Positions 35,674 through 45,929 of a stretch of 64,000 nucleotides of DNA are shown in pieces. Position 1 is the stretch's first letter. Each line of letters opens with the position of its first letter. Position numbers and translations under genes: made by a program. The notes beneath the pieces are model-generated. The model was not told where the DNA came from, did not search any database, and was given only the letters and a program-made list of their open reading frames with translations. Location of the stretch: positions 4,906,243 to 4,970,242 of the forward strand of contig NC_049907.1 in the NCBI RefSeq assembly GCF_001411555.2, read 5' to 3'. Source of the stretch: Juglans regia (lineage: Eukaryota; Streptophyta; Magnoliopsida; Fagales; Juglandaceae).

Positions 35674-38530
35674 TGTAACACCCGGACCCAATATTGGTAT
35701 AGTTGGACTTTAGATTTTTACTTATTTATTTATTTTTTTATATAACTTGATTGTTTATTTAAGTTCTTAATTTACGATTTTGAGTAGTGATTTTGTTTTC
35801 TTTTAATTTGGAGTTCTTGGCCGTTTATTTTATTTTTCCCGCATGTTTCATTTTTTTTAATTCTTTCTCTTTCCGTCTATTTTAATTTTTTTTCGCACGG
35901 TTTTTTTGTCCGTCGCACAGCATGCATACACGCACGCTTTCGTTCACGGCATGCTTGCACACACACGTCCCTCATGCACGTCCCGCGTCCGTTTGGTTTT
36001 CATCTAGGGTTTTCTTTTCATGTTCAATCGTCTATTTTTATTCATACGAAGAAGGCTCGCGCCGCAGCTTTCCCACGCGGAACCATAGCCCAGTTTTTCC
36101 TCCTCAGCCTCCATCCCCTCGGTTCCTCGCACCCCGAGTCGTGCAGCACCCCAAAGCTTATCCGCGTACCGCGACGCCACCCCAGCATCACCGCAGCCTA
36201 TCCTCACCCTTTCGGAAAGCACCACGCCAGTTAACAGAAAAGCCTCTGCCTTCAGCCTACCGTGCACCGAGTTGCATACCGCGGGAAGCCACCGCAGCCG
36301 CCTTCCCGACGAACCTAGTCCATACCTCCTTAAGCCGCCGTGAACCCACACGAAACCACCGTGCCCACTGCCCAATCACGCGAAGCTGTCGCCTAGCGTT
36401 CCCGCAGCCTCTTCAGCAAGCATCGGACTGCTCTGTTTTGTTATCCAAAAACAGAGCATTTCCAGCCACCTTGAGCTGCTGAAAGCATCCTCCACCGAAA
36501 GCCCCTCCGCGCTGTGCCCACACAGAAACTGCCGAGGAGGACGTCTCATCACCCCTGTCCGCCACACGCAGCCTCTGTTTCCCCGGTAAGCTCACGCCAT
36601 TTCTTGTTGATGTCTCCATTCTCTCGGTCTCTCCCTCTTTCTCTCACCATCTCTCTCTCTCTCGGTTTCAGCTCTCTCTCTCTCTCTTCCAGTGCACCGC
36701 CGCAGTACCCACCACCACTAGCGCACCCGCCCAGCTCCGTCGCAGTTCCACTTCCCTCGGTAGGTCCTCCGTTACCCTTCAACTGCGCGGCGTTGTCACG
36801 TTGCTTGTGTGTTGTGTTGTTGTTCCGTAGACTTTCCGTAGTTTAGGAAATATTTTGTCTTATAATTACATTTTTACCCTGTGTCGGATGTATTAGATAT
36901 TGTACTGAGTTTATATAGTATTTTTAAAATTTTACTATGTGCAACGATTATTTTATTGAAAGTGTATTTTGAACATTTTATTTATGATTAAAGAAAATCA
37001 CTTAAGTATTTTTTTTATGTTATTAAGTAAATGTTTATTTTAAGAGAAAACAACATTGGTGTTTTTAGATAATGGTGGTATCATAGGAATTTTTTTAGAA
37101 TTCTAGGTTTTGAGGATTTAAATAGGTTCTTAGGTTCAAATACGAAATACGTGATTGATTGAGAATTTACGGGAATTACTTGATTATTTTATAGGTGACG
37201 ATTAATTATTGTCCGACGTTTTGAGGAATTTTCGAAAAAGCTAAGAAGTTCAGGTAAGCGGGGTTCCTATGCTAGAATTTGCATTAAAAAAAATGAACTG
37301 AGGTATTTTTTGAAAAATATGCATGTTTTGTTATGAAAAGAAATTTGAACTACCTCAGTTATTTATTCTACATTACTCATGAGATTCTGTTTAAGAATAA
37401 AGTATTTTCTGTCATGACTGGTGTAGACATGAGCTTATTTTTGATATTTTATTTCTGAACTTTGAAAATGAGAGCGAATATGAAATTTGTGCATAAATTA
37501 TGTGGTGATATGATTTTGTTCTGTTCCAAAAAAATTTTGTTCAGTACACTGTTTGGAAAAGACGTGATTTCTGAAAACCTTTGGCATGACTCTCTGATTC
37601 TGAATTTGATTCTGTTTCTGTTCTGTTCAGTTACGGCCCTGCCACGGGTGATAATAGTGGCATACGGCCCAACCACGGGTAATAATAGTGGATACGGCCC
37701 AACCACGGGTTATAATAGTGGATACGGCCCAACCACGGGTAATAATAGTGGATACGGCCCTGCCACGGGTTATAGTAGTGGTCTCTGTTTTGAGTGCACA
37801 CCTTGGTGACAGAGTGTTTTATGTTCTGCTTGGCTATCCGCAGATGCACAACCCTACCACGGGGATTATACATGGCCTCTGTTCTGATATGATGTTCTGA
37901 TGATGATGATGATCTTTTATGTTATGCCAAAGAATATTTTGAATGAAATTATTTCTAAATCTTCGCTATGATATTTTGATAACAGGTTCTGCTTCCGCAC
38001 TCTGAAAATGAAAATGTTTTGTTCTGCATTTTGATTTCTATAAATGCTCATGTTTATACACTGGTATATGTTCTCTGCTTACTGAGTTGTTGATAACTCA
38101 CCCCCCTTATCTCCATAATATTTCAGATGACATTGATGGTTCAGCTGATGATCAATATTAGAGTTTATGGAGAAGATTAACAGTGAATGGGTGTTGGGTA
38201 TTTCGTGGTATTAATGTTAATGTTGGAAGTTATTTATGTTTCTTAAGTTGCTTCAGTGGATTTAGACGGTTTATGGAGACTTATGTTAATGTTTCATTAT
38301 TTCTGGTTTGTTATTTGAGACATGAAGAAGAGTTGATTTTATTTGAGTTGTTGGATTGAAAATTTGATAGATGAGTCTATATGGTTTATTTAATGGAAGT
38401 ATTTACGTTTAATTTGAGGTTTGAGAATATATATATATATCCTTGAGTTTGGAAGTACTCTAGCCTTGTTAGAGTTAATTATCAGATTATATGAGTTAAC
38501 TCTTCGGACCCTCGGGGACGGGGCGTTACA
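35674..38530 (+). mobile_element. large solo-LTR-like element, copy C, nested in the LINE
   Basis: Termini are TGTAACACCCGG and GGGGCGTTACA, 2857 bp, + orientation. It matches copy A in reverse. Landmarks in order: TATTTATTTATTT after the start; a CpG-rich stretch (about 35920-36830) with CT repeats; TGACGATTAATTATTGTCCG; the 30-bp tandem array (37623-37775); the uninterrupted GTTTTGAGTGCACACC site where copy A has its hAT; and TACTGAGTTGTTGATAACTC (38082). Flanking 5-mers (TACTA and CTTTG) do not match. Open frames such as 35922-36482 have no recognisable domain. Confidence 0.7.
37623..37775 (+). repeat. 30-bp tandem repeat in LTR copy C
   Basis: Five units of TACGGCCCAACCACGGGTAA + TAATAGTGGA, the outer units reading CCCTGCC instead of CCCAACC. 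The unit length is a multiple of three, and a 115-codon frame (37462-37809) passes through as repeated YGPTTGNNSG. Same array as 15620-15790. Confidence 0.92.
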
Positions 38531-39712
38531 CTTTGCCTAGTCCGTTGAGGGGTCTTCTCCGCATGGATAAATTAGGTATGCCCAACCTGAGGGTCTCGTA
38601 AGGTATTATGCCTGGAAAGTTTCGCTTGATTTGCTTGTCTTTTTCTTGTGAGCGTGTTTTTTCTTGCAGGTTACCACATCTTTGGTGTGTTCTGACTTAG
38701 ATTAAATGTCTTTCTTTTGGCGTGTACTTGGACTATATGAATATAATGGTTTTGATGCTTGGGTTCTGAATTTCATAGATTATATGTACCTCCCAAGTGT
38801 CGTGTTTGTAACTACGGTTTTTCTCCACCACAAGTGAGGGCAATCAATAAAATTTGGGGTACCGTTCTCTTTTTTGAAAAAAAAAAATCCAAGGCTAACA
38901 TCCGGAGTTCAATTGAGGCTGAAGGAGTTCCATATACATACATGGTATCCAATGGCTTTGCTGGGTATTTTTTGCCTAACTTTGGACAGAAAGGTGCAAC
39001 AGTTCCTCCTAGAGACAAGGTAGTAATAACTGGAGATGGAAATCCCAAAGGTATCAGCATAAAATTCAATAATCTTTACCACCAAAATTACTTTCTTTAT
39101 TGGTAAATGTATGTAAGTAGGCTAGCTAGATCAGCTACTTCAGTTGCTGAAGATCAAGTGATTGATATTTTGAACCATGTTACAGCAATTTTTGTCGAGG
39201 AAGAAGATATTGTAACCTACACTATAAAAGCAGTGGATGATCCGAGAACCTTGAACAAGATCCTGTACATGAGACACCCTGCCAATATTTTGTCCTTCAA
39301 TGAGATTGTCTCCCTGTGGGAGAAGATTCATGTTCTGGAGGATCAGCTTCTTGAGAAAATCAAGGGTGAGTTATAGCAAATTTGACTGGTTGTTGTACTT
39401 GTATACTGTGTGCTTCTGGATCGTTTTTAAAATTTTTCCCATGAGTAGAGCAGTTCCCATTCCTCTGCTGAAGAATGCAAAGATAATTTCAGTGAAGTGT
39501 CCGTGTTGTTTTGATTGATACTTGGTTTTGGTTTTCCTGCAGAATCTCCCATCCCCTTGAACTTAATTCTATCCCTCAGTGACGCAGCGTTTGTGAAAGG
39601 AGATGCTACAAACTTTGAGATTGACGCATCTTTTGGTGTTGAGGCTTCCGAGCTTTATCCAGATAAGGTGAAATACACTACTGTGGACGAATACCTTGAT
39701 CAGTTTGTCTGA

Positions 39713-40537
39713 AATACAACCCTCAGCGAAGTCTCCCTGGTCGGTGTGGCATTTGCTACTTGTCATTTGTGTCATTTTTTATTTGGCATAATTCGAATTT
39801 TACAAGCAATTTTAATAATACGAAGCTGTATGATAAGATAAGAATACCATATTATCCAAACTATCGGAGGAGTAATAACACTCTTTTTTTATATATAAAT
39901 CATTCATTAACTGGATGTTTGGTACATTATACCCATGTCAATATGGTACAATTTACTCTCTGCAAATGTGTTTCGCGTGTACAAATAAGGTTTGGCAGCT
40001 AACTGAAATCTGATGGAGAAATTCAAACATAGACCAATGGCCTCCAGCTTTTCAAAACATCTAGTTAACCACCACAATAGAGTTGGGACCCTACTTTTAT
40101 TGCATTAAAACGAAGCTTGGTCTGTAATTTCAGTCCACACAGGATAGCGCGCACTGCAGTCTGCAATCATATAGTTTTGACTTTAAACAGAGGACAAGCA
40201 TTTTTTATGTTTATGAGTGTGTGCGTAGTGCATGCATTGAAAGTTGCAGCACCGATATGGAATTATATTTTTCATTTTAATAGCAAGCTCTAGTTGAGAA
40301 GTGAGGCCAATGCAGCATAACAATGACGACTATACAATTTAATTCCCAACAAATAAAAGAAAAAGAGTAGTATTGCACTTACCACATTTCTAGGCACAAT
40401 GTTATACATACAAAGGATAGCTTTATTTTATCAATGTTTTCCTTTTTAATTTGAATTTCAAATTTCAAATTTTAAAATCTTTACAACTTTTAGGAGTTCA
40501 CATATGAGCACGTATGATTGTGAAAGTAAAATTATAA
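39713..40537. other. spacer after reductase pseudogene 4
   Basis: AT-rich, no gene recognised. The first 60 bases (CAGCGAAGTCTCCCTGGTCG) are the residual 3' UTR of the pseudogene, comparable to GAAGTCTCC(A/G)TGGTCT after copies 3 and 5. Confidence 0.5.
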
Positions 40538-40920
40538 GGCCTTAGCCAGTTGGCTTCATCTTATATTTTCTCATCTCATTTGAACATTTAAATACTATTC
40601 AAAATTTCTTTCTCATATTTTTCATTTAATTATTACTAATCATTACAAATTTCTCAAACTTCTATATAAAACATATAAACAATTTAACTTTTTTAAATCT
40701 CAAAATAAAAATTATATTAAAAAATTATACTTTTACAATATTTTAACTTTATAAGATCTCTATTCAACTTTTTCTCTCTCATTTCTCAAAAACTAATAAA
40801 ACTTTTAACTCAAACTATTTCACTATTATTCACAAACTATCCCATTACTATTTACAGATTCTTCCATCTTATCTCATCTCATCTCATCTAATCTCATCTA
40901 ACTATCCGAACGAGATGTAA
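40538..40920. repeat. MITE-like (GAGAT)n element, copy 4, inverted and longer
   Basis: It begins GGCCTTAGCCAGTTGGCTTC and ends TCTCATCTAACTATCCGAACGAGATG, so the (ATCTC)n arm is at the right. At 380 bp it is almost twice the other copies, which may be internally deleted derivatives. Confidence 0.6.
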
Positions 40921-40978
40921 GAATAAAGGGTAATGCTACATACAGTCGTGAAGTGTACAAGCGTTGCACAATCATTTT

Positions 40979-43916
40979 TGTAACACTCCGGTCCCGAATG
41001 TCCGGAGAGTTAGCTCCAGTAATCTAAAATTATCTCCTATAACACAATTATATATATTCCAAAGACATCATAAAATATAAATTTATATGTTCAACATAAA
41101 TATATATCTTCCTCTACAATGACACCAAAGAAATACCTCAACATAACAACTTAAAATCTCCTTAAAGCCTCATACATATCCATGTCTCATGATATCCAAA
41201 ATAACATAAGATAATAAATCTATTAAATAAGACTCTCCAATAATTATTTGTGCCATTTAACACTAATTCATCTATGATTGTCAAATCTTGCTAATGCTTT
41301 CTACTAATGATTTTCAATTGAACCATCAAAATTATCTAAAAAATATTGTGGAGATAAGGCGTGAGTTATTAACAACTCAATAAGCAGATAATATATATTA
41401 GTATGTAAATATAAGCATTTACAAAATTCAGAATACAGAATTAGAACATGTTATCAAAATATCAAAACGAAAATTCAAAAATATTCTTATTCAAAAGCAT
41501 CATTTGTCATAGTATAGCTGAGCATCACATCATAACATAATTTCATATTTAACCCCATAATTTAATATTTAACCCTCATGGTAGGGTTGTGCAAACCCCA
41601 GCAGCCAACCGAGAAAAAACAAAATGTGAAATCTTCCCCTTATTCATTCTCAGAGTCTCAAATGTCCACATAAGAAAGACTACGCAGAAAACCACATTGC
41701 TTCTAAAGTGAGTGAACCGGAAACAGAAAAATTGGTACCAACCCGAACAGGGGCCACAATTTTACACTCGTGGTAAGGTCAAGATGGAACAGAAACAAAA
41801 TGTCATTCTAGAGGTTTTCAGAGGTCACATCATATCATATCAAAGTACAGAACACAACATAATCAGATCATAGTCATATAATTATGCACAAATTTTCATA
41901 TTCGTACTTTTTTGCACAGTTCAGAAACATAATGCAAAAAATGCTCATGTTTACACTGGTCATGACAGAAAATACTCTATCTTCTTAAACAGAATTTCAT
42001 GCAAATGTAGATAAAATGACCAAGGTTTTTTTCAAGTTTTTCTTTTCATAACGAAAGCTACATGTTTTTCATAAAATCAACCTCAGTCCAATTGTTTTAT
42101 GCAAAGTCTAGTATAAGAATCCCGCTTACCTAGATATTTTAGCATTTTAGAATTTTTTTCACAACAGTGCTGAACGAATATCAATCTTCACCTATCAAAT
42201 AGATACATAACTTACTTAAATATCTAATTAAACACTATTATGATATTTAAGTCTAAAATACTAAAATAACCTTTTTTTTTAATCTAAAATTCTCATAACC
42301 TTATAATAACATCACTTCCCACTTTAATCTATATCTAATTAATAATGTCAACTAATACGTTAATCTTTAACTTATTCTTGTTAAAAGAAACTTTTTTTTT
42401 TTTTTGGACTAACATAAAGTTAGAACCCAACTTAAAATAGCGCATCGTACAATCAAGTCCAACAAAATATAAGTTAATAACACATTAGCTTAGGCTTATA
42501 GCTCAAAGGGCATAAATGTAATATCATCTCAAACATGTTACTCCACTTTATGCTTAACAAGCTTTCTGAGGGAAAGAACAATCACTTACTATTTTTCAAA
42601 CCAAAGTAGGCTTCTTGCGTGTAGCAGGGGTTGCGCAACAGAAGCTTATCGAGAGAGGAGGGAGATGCAGCGGATCTGGATGGTGAGACGAAGATGCCAT
42701 TGAGTTGGGTGGTTGAGCGCTGAGAGAGAGAGAGGTAATGTGAGAGAAAGAGAGATGGAGAGAGTGTGAGAACGCGAGAGAAAGAGACAAAGGCTTACGG
42801 TGTAACAATGAGCAGTCGGGGTAGTGGGTGGCAGCTTCTGTCGCTGGCAGTGGTTGGCTTTATTCTAAGAAGCACAAACAGGGGTCCGTGTGGTTAATAT
42901 GTGGAGGAACTGGGGCAATTGGCATGGACGCGGGTTGCACTATTTTTTGTTGTGAAAAACAGTACTTGCCATGCTGTGCAAACCTGATGGCTTAGGGTGG
43001 TTCCTACAACAGTGTGGCTTAGGGCAGTTCCTACAGCAGCGTGGCTTTCAGTCTTCTCGTGGCACTACTGTGCAGTGGGTGATCTGGTGCAGCGACACCA
43101 CAAGACGTGACACAAGGTTGCATCTTGGGCTGGGCTGGTTAGTGGCAGTGGCTGGGGGGGTTGTGCAGCTGTTCCATGGTGGTCTCGTGGTTGATGCTGG
43201 GATGTGAGAAAAGAAGAAAAACAAAAACAAACTTGCAGATTGAGTGGTGGTAACTATGAAGAGCTGTAGAGAGGTTGTCTTGCGAGGCAGCTGCTTGTCC
43301 CTTGTGAGGCTGTTGTTCCTTGCAATGAAGACTGAGTGAAGGAGACAGCAGCTACGTGGAGGAGGGGTTTTACGGAAACTCAAGGCTATGGCAACCCTAG
43401 CTTGAAAAACTATGAACATGTAGGTTGTGTGTGTATGTGTGTACACGTCTTGTCATGAACCCTAGTGGGTGGAGATGTGCATGGTGTGGGTTCTAATCTT
43501 TGATTCTTAGGGGCTTGGGTTTTTAGGACCACTTGAGAATAATTAAGCTCACAACTTGGTAGTGTATGGAATTAACAAAAGGACTGGTTGGCCAATTAGA
43601 GCAGTTCGAAAATCTCTTTGGCTTGTCCGTAATTTTCTCATGGGTCGACTATTTTATCGATACTAATGGGTCTTGACTTAATTTTTACAATAATCCAACT
43701 TGTCCCACAAATTTCTAGGCCCATAAAAAGATTCCACCTAATCCAAAAATATTTAATAATTTTAACTTAATAAGCAAGTCCAATAAAAACTCCAAAATAA
43801 AATTTGGCCTGTATTTTATTCCAAAATTACTCGTTTATCTCAAGTGGACTTTTCATACGTATAAACCAAAAAAAAAACTTTACAATGCGAGCTTAGTGCT
43901 GGGCTCGGATGTTACA
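40979..43916 (-). mobile_element. large solo-LTR-like element, copy D, with target-site duplication
   Basis: It starts TGTAACACTCCGGTCCCG and ends GGATGTTACA, 2938 bp, flanked by ATTTT on both sides (40974-40978 and 43917-43921). It carries the family blocks ATCTAAAAAATATTGTGGAG, GCGTGAGTTATTAACAACTC, CATGACAGAAAATACTC and CCCGCTTACCTAGATATTTTAGC. It lacks the clear 30-bp array. The insertion splits a small MITE whose uninterrupted relative is at 52255-52450 (GCACAATCATTTT joined directly to AAAAAA), so the empty site supports a single LTR-sized insertion. Confidence 0.75.
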
Positions 43917-44370
43917 ATTTTTAAAAAAATGAGAATTTACTATTAAAAAAATTACTTTTTTTCATCTGGGTCTTGTATTTACTTGTTTTTTTCAGAAGAA
44001 TTGTGTGACACTTGTACATTCCACAATTATAAATATTATTTCTCAAGAATAAATAACATAAAAAGAATTCAAATAGAAGTAGCAAAGGCACCATGCCAGA
44101 GCACACAGTAATAAAGAATTTTGTTCTACCATACCCAAGTACTCCAAACTGCAGGCTAACCATAAACTCAAGAATGCAACTAGGCCCAATAGAGTACTAA
44201 GTAGTATTCATTGAAGCCACCCAAACTATATATCACGCAACCTGATATCTAGCAAAGAGTCTTGGCAATATGCTATCCAGCTAATTCAACACCAACCAAA
44301 TTGCATGCATGTTCAGCCCAAACTACCCAATTCTTGTTAGACTTGTTAGAAGATTCACCCCCAATAAAAT
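43917..44370. other. right half of the MITE hosting LTR copy D, then spacer
   Basis: 43917-44052 (AAAAAATGAGAATTTACTATTAAAAAAATT ... CCACAATTATAAATATTATTTCT) matches 52310-52445 and continues the repeat cut by LTR D. The remainder to 44370 shows no gene. Confidence 0.5.
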
Positions 44371-44643
44371 AAAGAGTAATACTACTGTATTTTATAATTT
44401 ATACTATTCATTTTGTCTCTTTAACTATAATATAGTGACAAGTCTTCTCTCTTTTTTTCTCTCTCGGGAAAAACTGAGATGAAGGGTGGGCTCCACACAG
44501 ATTCTAACTGAATCGAGAGGTGGTTAGGGGAGTGGGGAGGGACATCAGGAAGGACTGCAAAAGAATAACGGCAGCAGAGTAGAGTAGTGAAGGTGGTTTG
44601 AGGTGGTTAGTAGAAGATTCAGCGGTGTTGGTGGCAGGGAACG

Positions 44644-45929
44644 ATGAATGAGATAGAGGAGAGGTGGAAGAATCTGAAGCTTACGGTGGAAGAAACTTTA
44701 AACATTGAAGTAGGGGAGGAGCTCTCAAAGGAACTAAAATTTAAAGAAGAATGTAGTTTGGTGGGGAAGGTTTGGGTGGAGTGGAAGTTGAACTCAGTGG
44801 TAATAGAGGATACTATGGCAAAGATATGGAGAATAAGCCAGAGAGCAAGGTTTAAGGAGGTGGGAATGAGCATTTTCGCAATCCAATTTGCGAATCATGC
44901 TGACAAAATGAAGGTTCAAGAAGGAAGGTTGTGGCTATTTGATAATAACATGCTTGTTTTATTGCCATACAAAGGATATTTACCTCCACAGAAGCTGGAT
45001 TTTATGAAGGAAAGGGTGTGGGTTCAGTTATATGAGTTACCATTATCGTGCATGAACAAAGAACGGGGGAAAATGATTGGAGCCACAACAGGTGAAGTGA
45101 TCAAGGTCGATACACAGATAGATGGAGTGGGTGGGGGAATTTCTTAAAAGTTCTGGTATTGTTAGATCTATCGAAGCCTCTTGCTAGGGGAAGAACAATA
45201 TCGATGATGGGGATGAAATTCTAGATCCCACTAAGGTATGAAAAGCTCCCCTACTTCTGCTTTACTTGTGGATGTATAGTACATGGGAAGGGTAAATGTG
45301 AGAAAAAAGAGATTGATGGTGGGGAACAATTTGGTGTGTGGCTCAGAGTAGTGGGGAGAGGGAAGATGAGGGAGGTATATTCAAAATAGAATGGGGAAAG
45401 GGGGAGGAATGTAAGGTGGAAAGATCCCATTATGGTGAGGGAGTGGGGAGAGGAGATCATTGATGCTGAAGAAGGAAATGTGAGGGAGGTGTCTAGTGGG
45501 GAAAATGGAAAGGAAAGGAAAGGGGATGATGATTCTAAGAGATCTGATGAGCCAGTCAATTTTGGAGTGAAAGTTGAGAAAAATGAAAAGGAAGATAATC
45601 CTATCAAGGGCATTGATGTTGTGGTTGTGGTGGACAATGTTGAGGAGTGCTTAGTGGAGGAGAAGAACATATCGGATACAGTGATAGTGAAAGAGGTGGA
45701 GAAGAGAATGGGTCTTTGGAAGAGGAGAGCTAGGGAAGTGGGGAGCAAGGTGGAGAAGAGTGAACTAAGTACTGAAGGGAAAAAAAGAAAAGGGATCACA
45801 GAGGAAGGGAGAAGGAAAATGAAAAGGGGAAACAAGGGAAAAACCATTGTTATGGGAGTGGAGATGAGTCAACAAATGGGAGGGTGGTGGCTGTTGAATA
45901 GCCCCACCTGCTACAATGAAAACACTTAG
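44644..45929 (+). pseudogene. LINE ORF1 (nucleic-acid-binding, DUF4283 type with zinc knuckle), broken
   Basis: It starts MNEIEERWKNLKLTVEE. The first 167 codons hold the DUF4283-like region common in plant L1 ORF1 (VGKVWVEWKLN, FANHADKMKVQEGRLWLFD). A stop at 45145 is followed, in another frame, by a zinc knuckle CFTCGCIVHGKGKC (C-x2-C-x4-H-x4-C, about 45260-45301). A Lys/Glu-rich tail (45432-45929) follows. ORF1 coats element RNA and helps retroposition in this family. The final TAG overlaps the ORF2 start in ATGAAAACACTTAG. Confidence 0.8.

Larger units (their letters stand above)
33392..38887 (+). mobile_element. 5'-truncated L1-type LINE inserted in exon 3 of pseudogene 4
   Basis: The 14-bp target duplication TCCAAGGCTAACAT (33378-33391 and 38888-38901) and an A-run directly before the right copy show LINE integration. 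The element starts inside the reverse transcriptase. It includes MYADDIVIFANGG (RT box with the catalytic DD), TFKYLGVP-like FKYLGVPIVDDRLK, a zinc-binding RT domain (LPKKITILMWKAANNCLS, CNCCQNGHIEDLNHVL) and RNase H (VKLNIDGSSFRNQ). Many stops are present. At 35674-38530 it is itself interrupted by LTR copy C, after which its 3' end (38531-38887, CAATAAAATTTGGGGTACCG) resumes. Confidence 0.93.
31842..39712 (+). pseudogene. reductase pseudogene, copy 4 (five exons, split by LINE)
   Basis: Exon 1 (31842-32024) reads MVEKSKILIVGATGCFGKY, but its donor is AT instead of GT. Intron 1 carries a 790-bp insert. Exon 2 (33048-33186) is four bases too long, shifting the frame, and then hits TGA and TAA. 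Exon 3 is cut in two (33303-33391 and 38888-39050) by a LINE with a 14-bp target duplication. Exon 4 (39186-39365) lacks eight codons between WEK and IHVLED. Exon 5 (39543-39712) is open and ends in TGA. Promoter words (TATTTAAA at 31728, AACTCTGGTTTTCTTCATTTG) are kept. Several independent lesions show it is not functional. Intron 2 again begins GC. Confidence 0.95.

Noticed and set aside
35922..36482. 186-codon frame in the CpG-rich part of LTR copy C
   Set aside because: No recognisable domain, not kept open in the sister copy A, and composition explains the lack of stops.
37623..37775. Possible CRISPR-like regular repeat array
   Set aside because: Units are directly contiguous without unique spacers and lie inside a plant LTR; it is a simple tandem repeat.
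45251..45847. 198-codon minus-strand frame rich in Ser/Pro/Phe
   Set aside because: It is a shadow of the purine-rich LINE ORF1 tail on the + strand.
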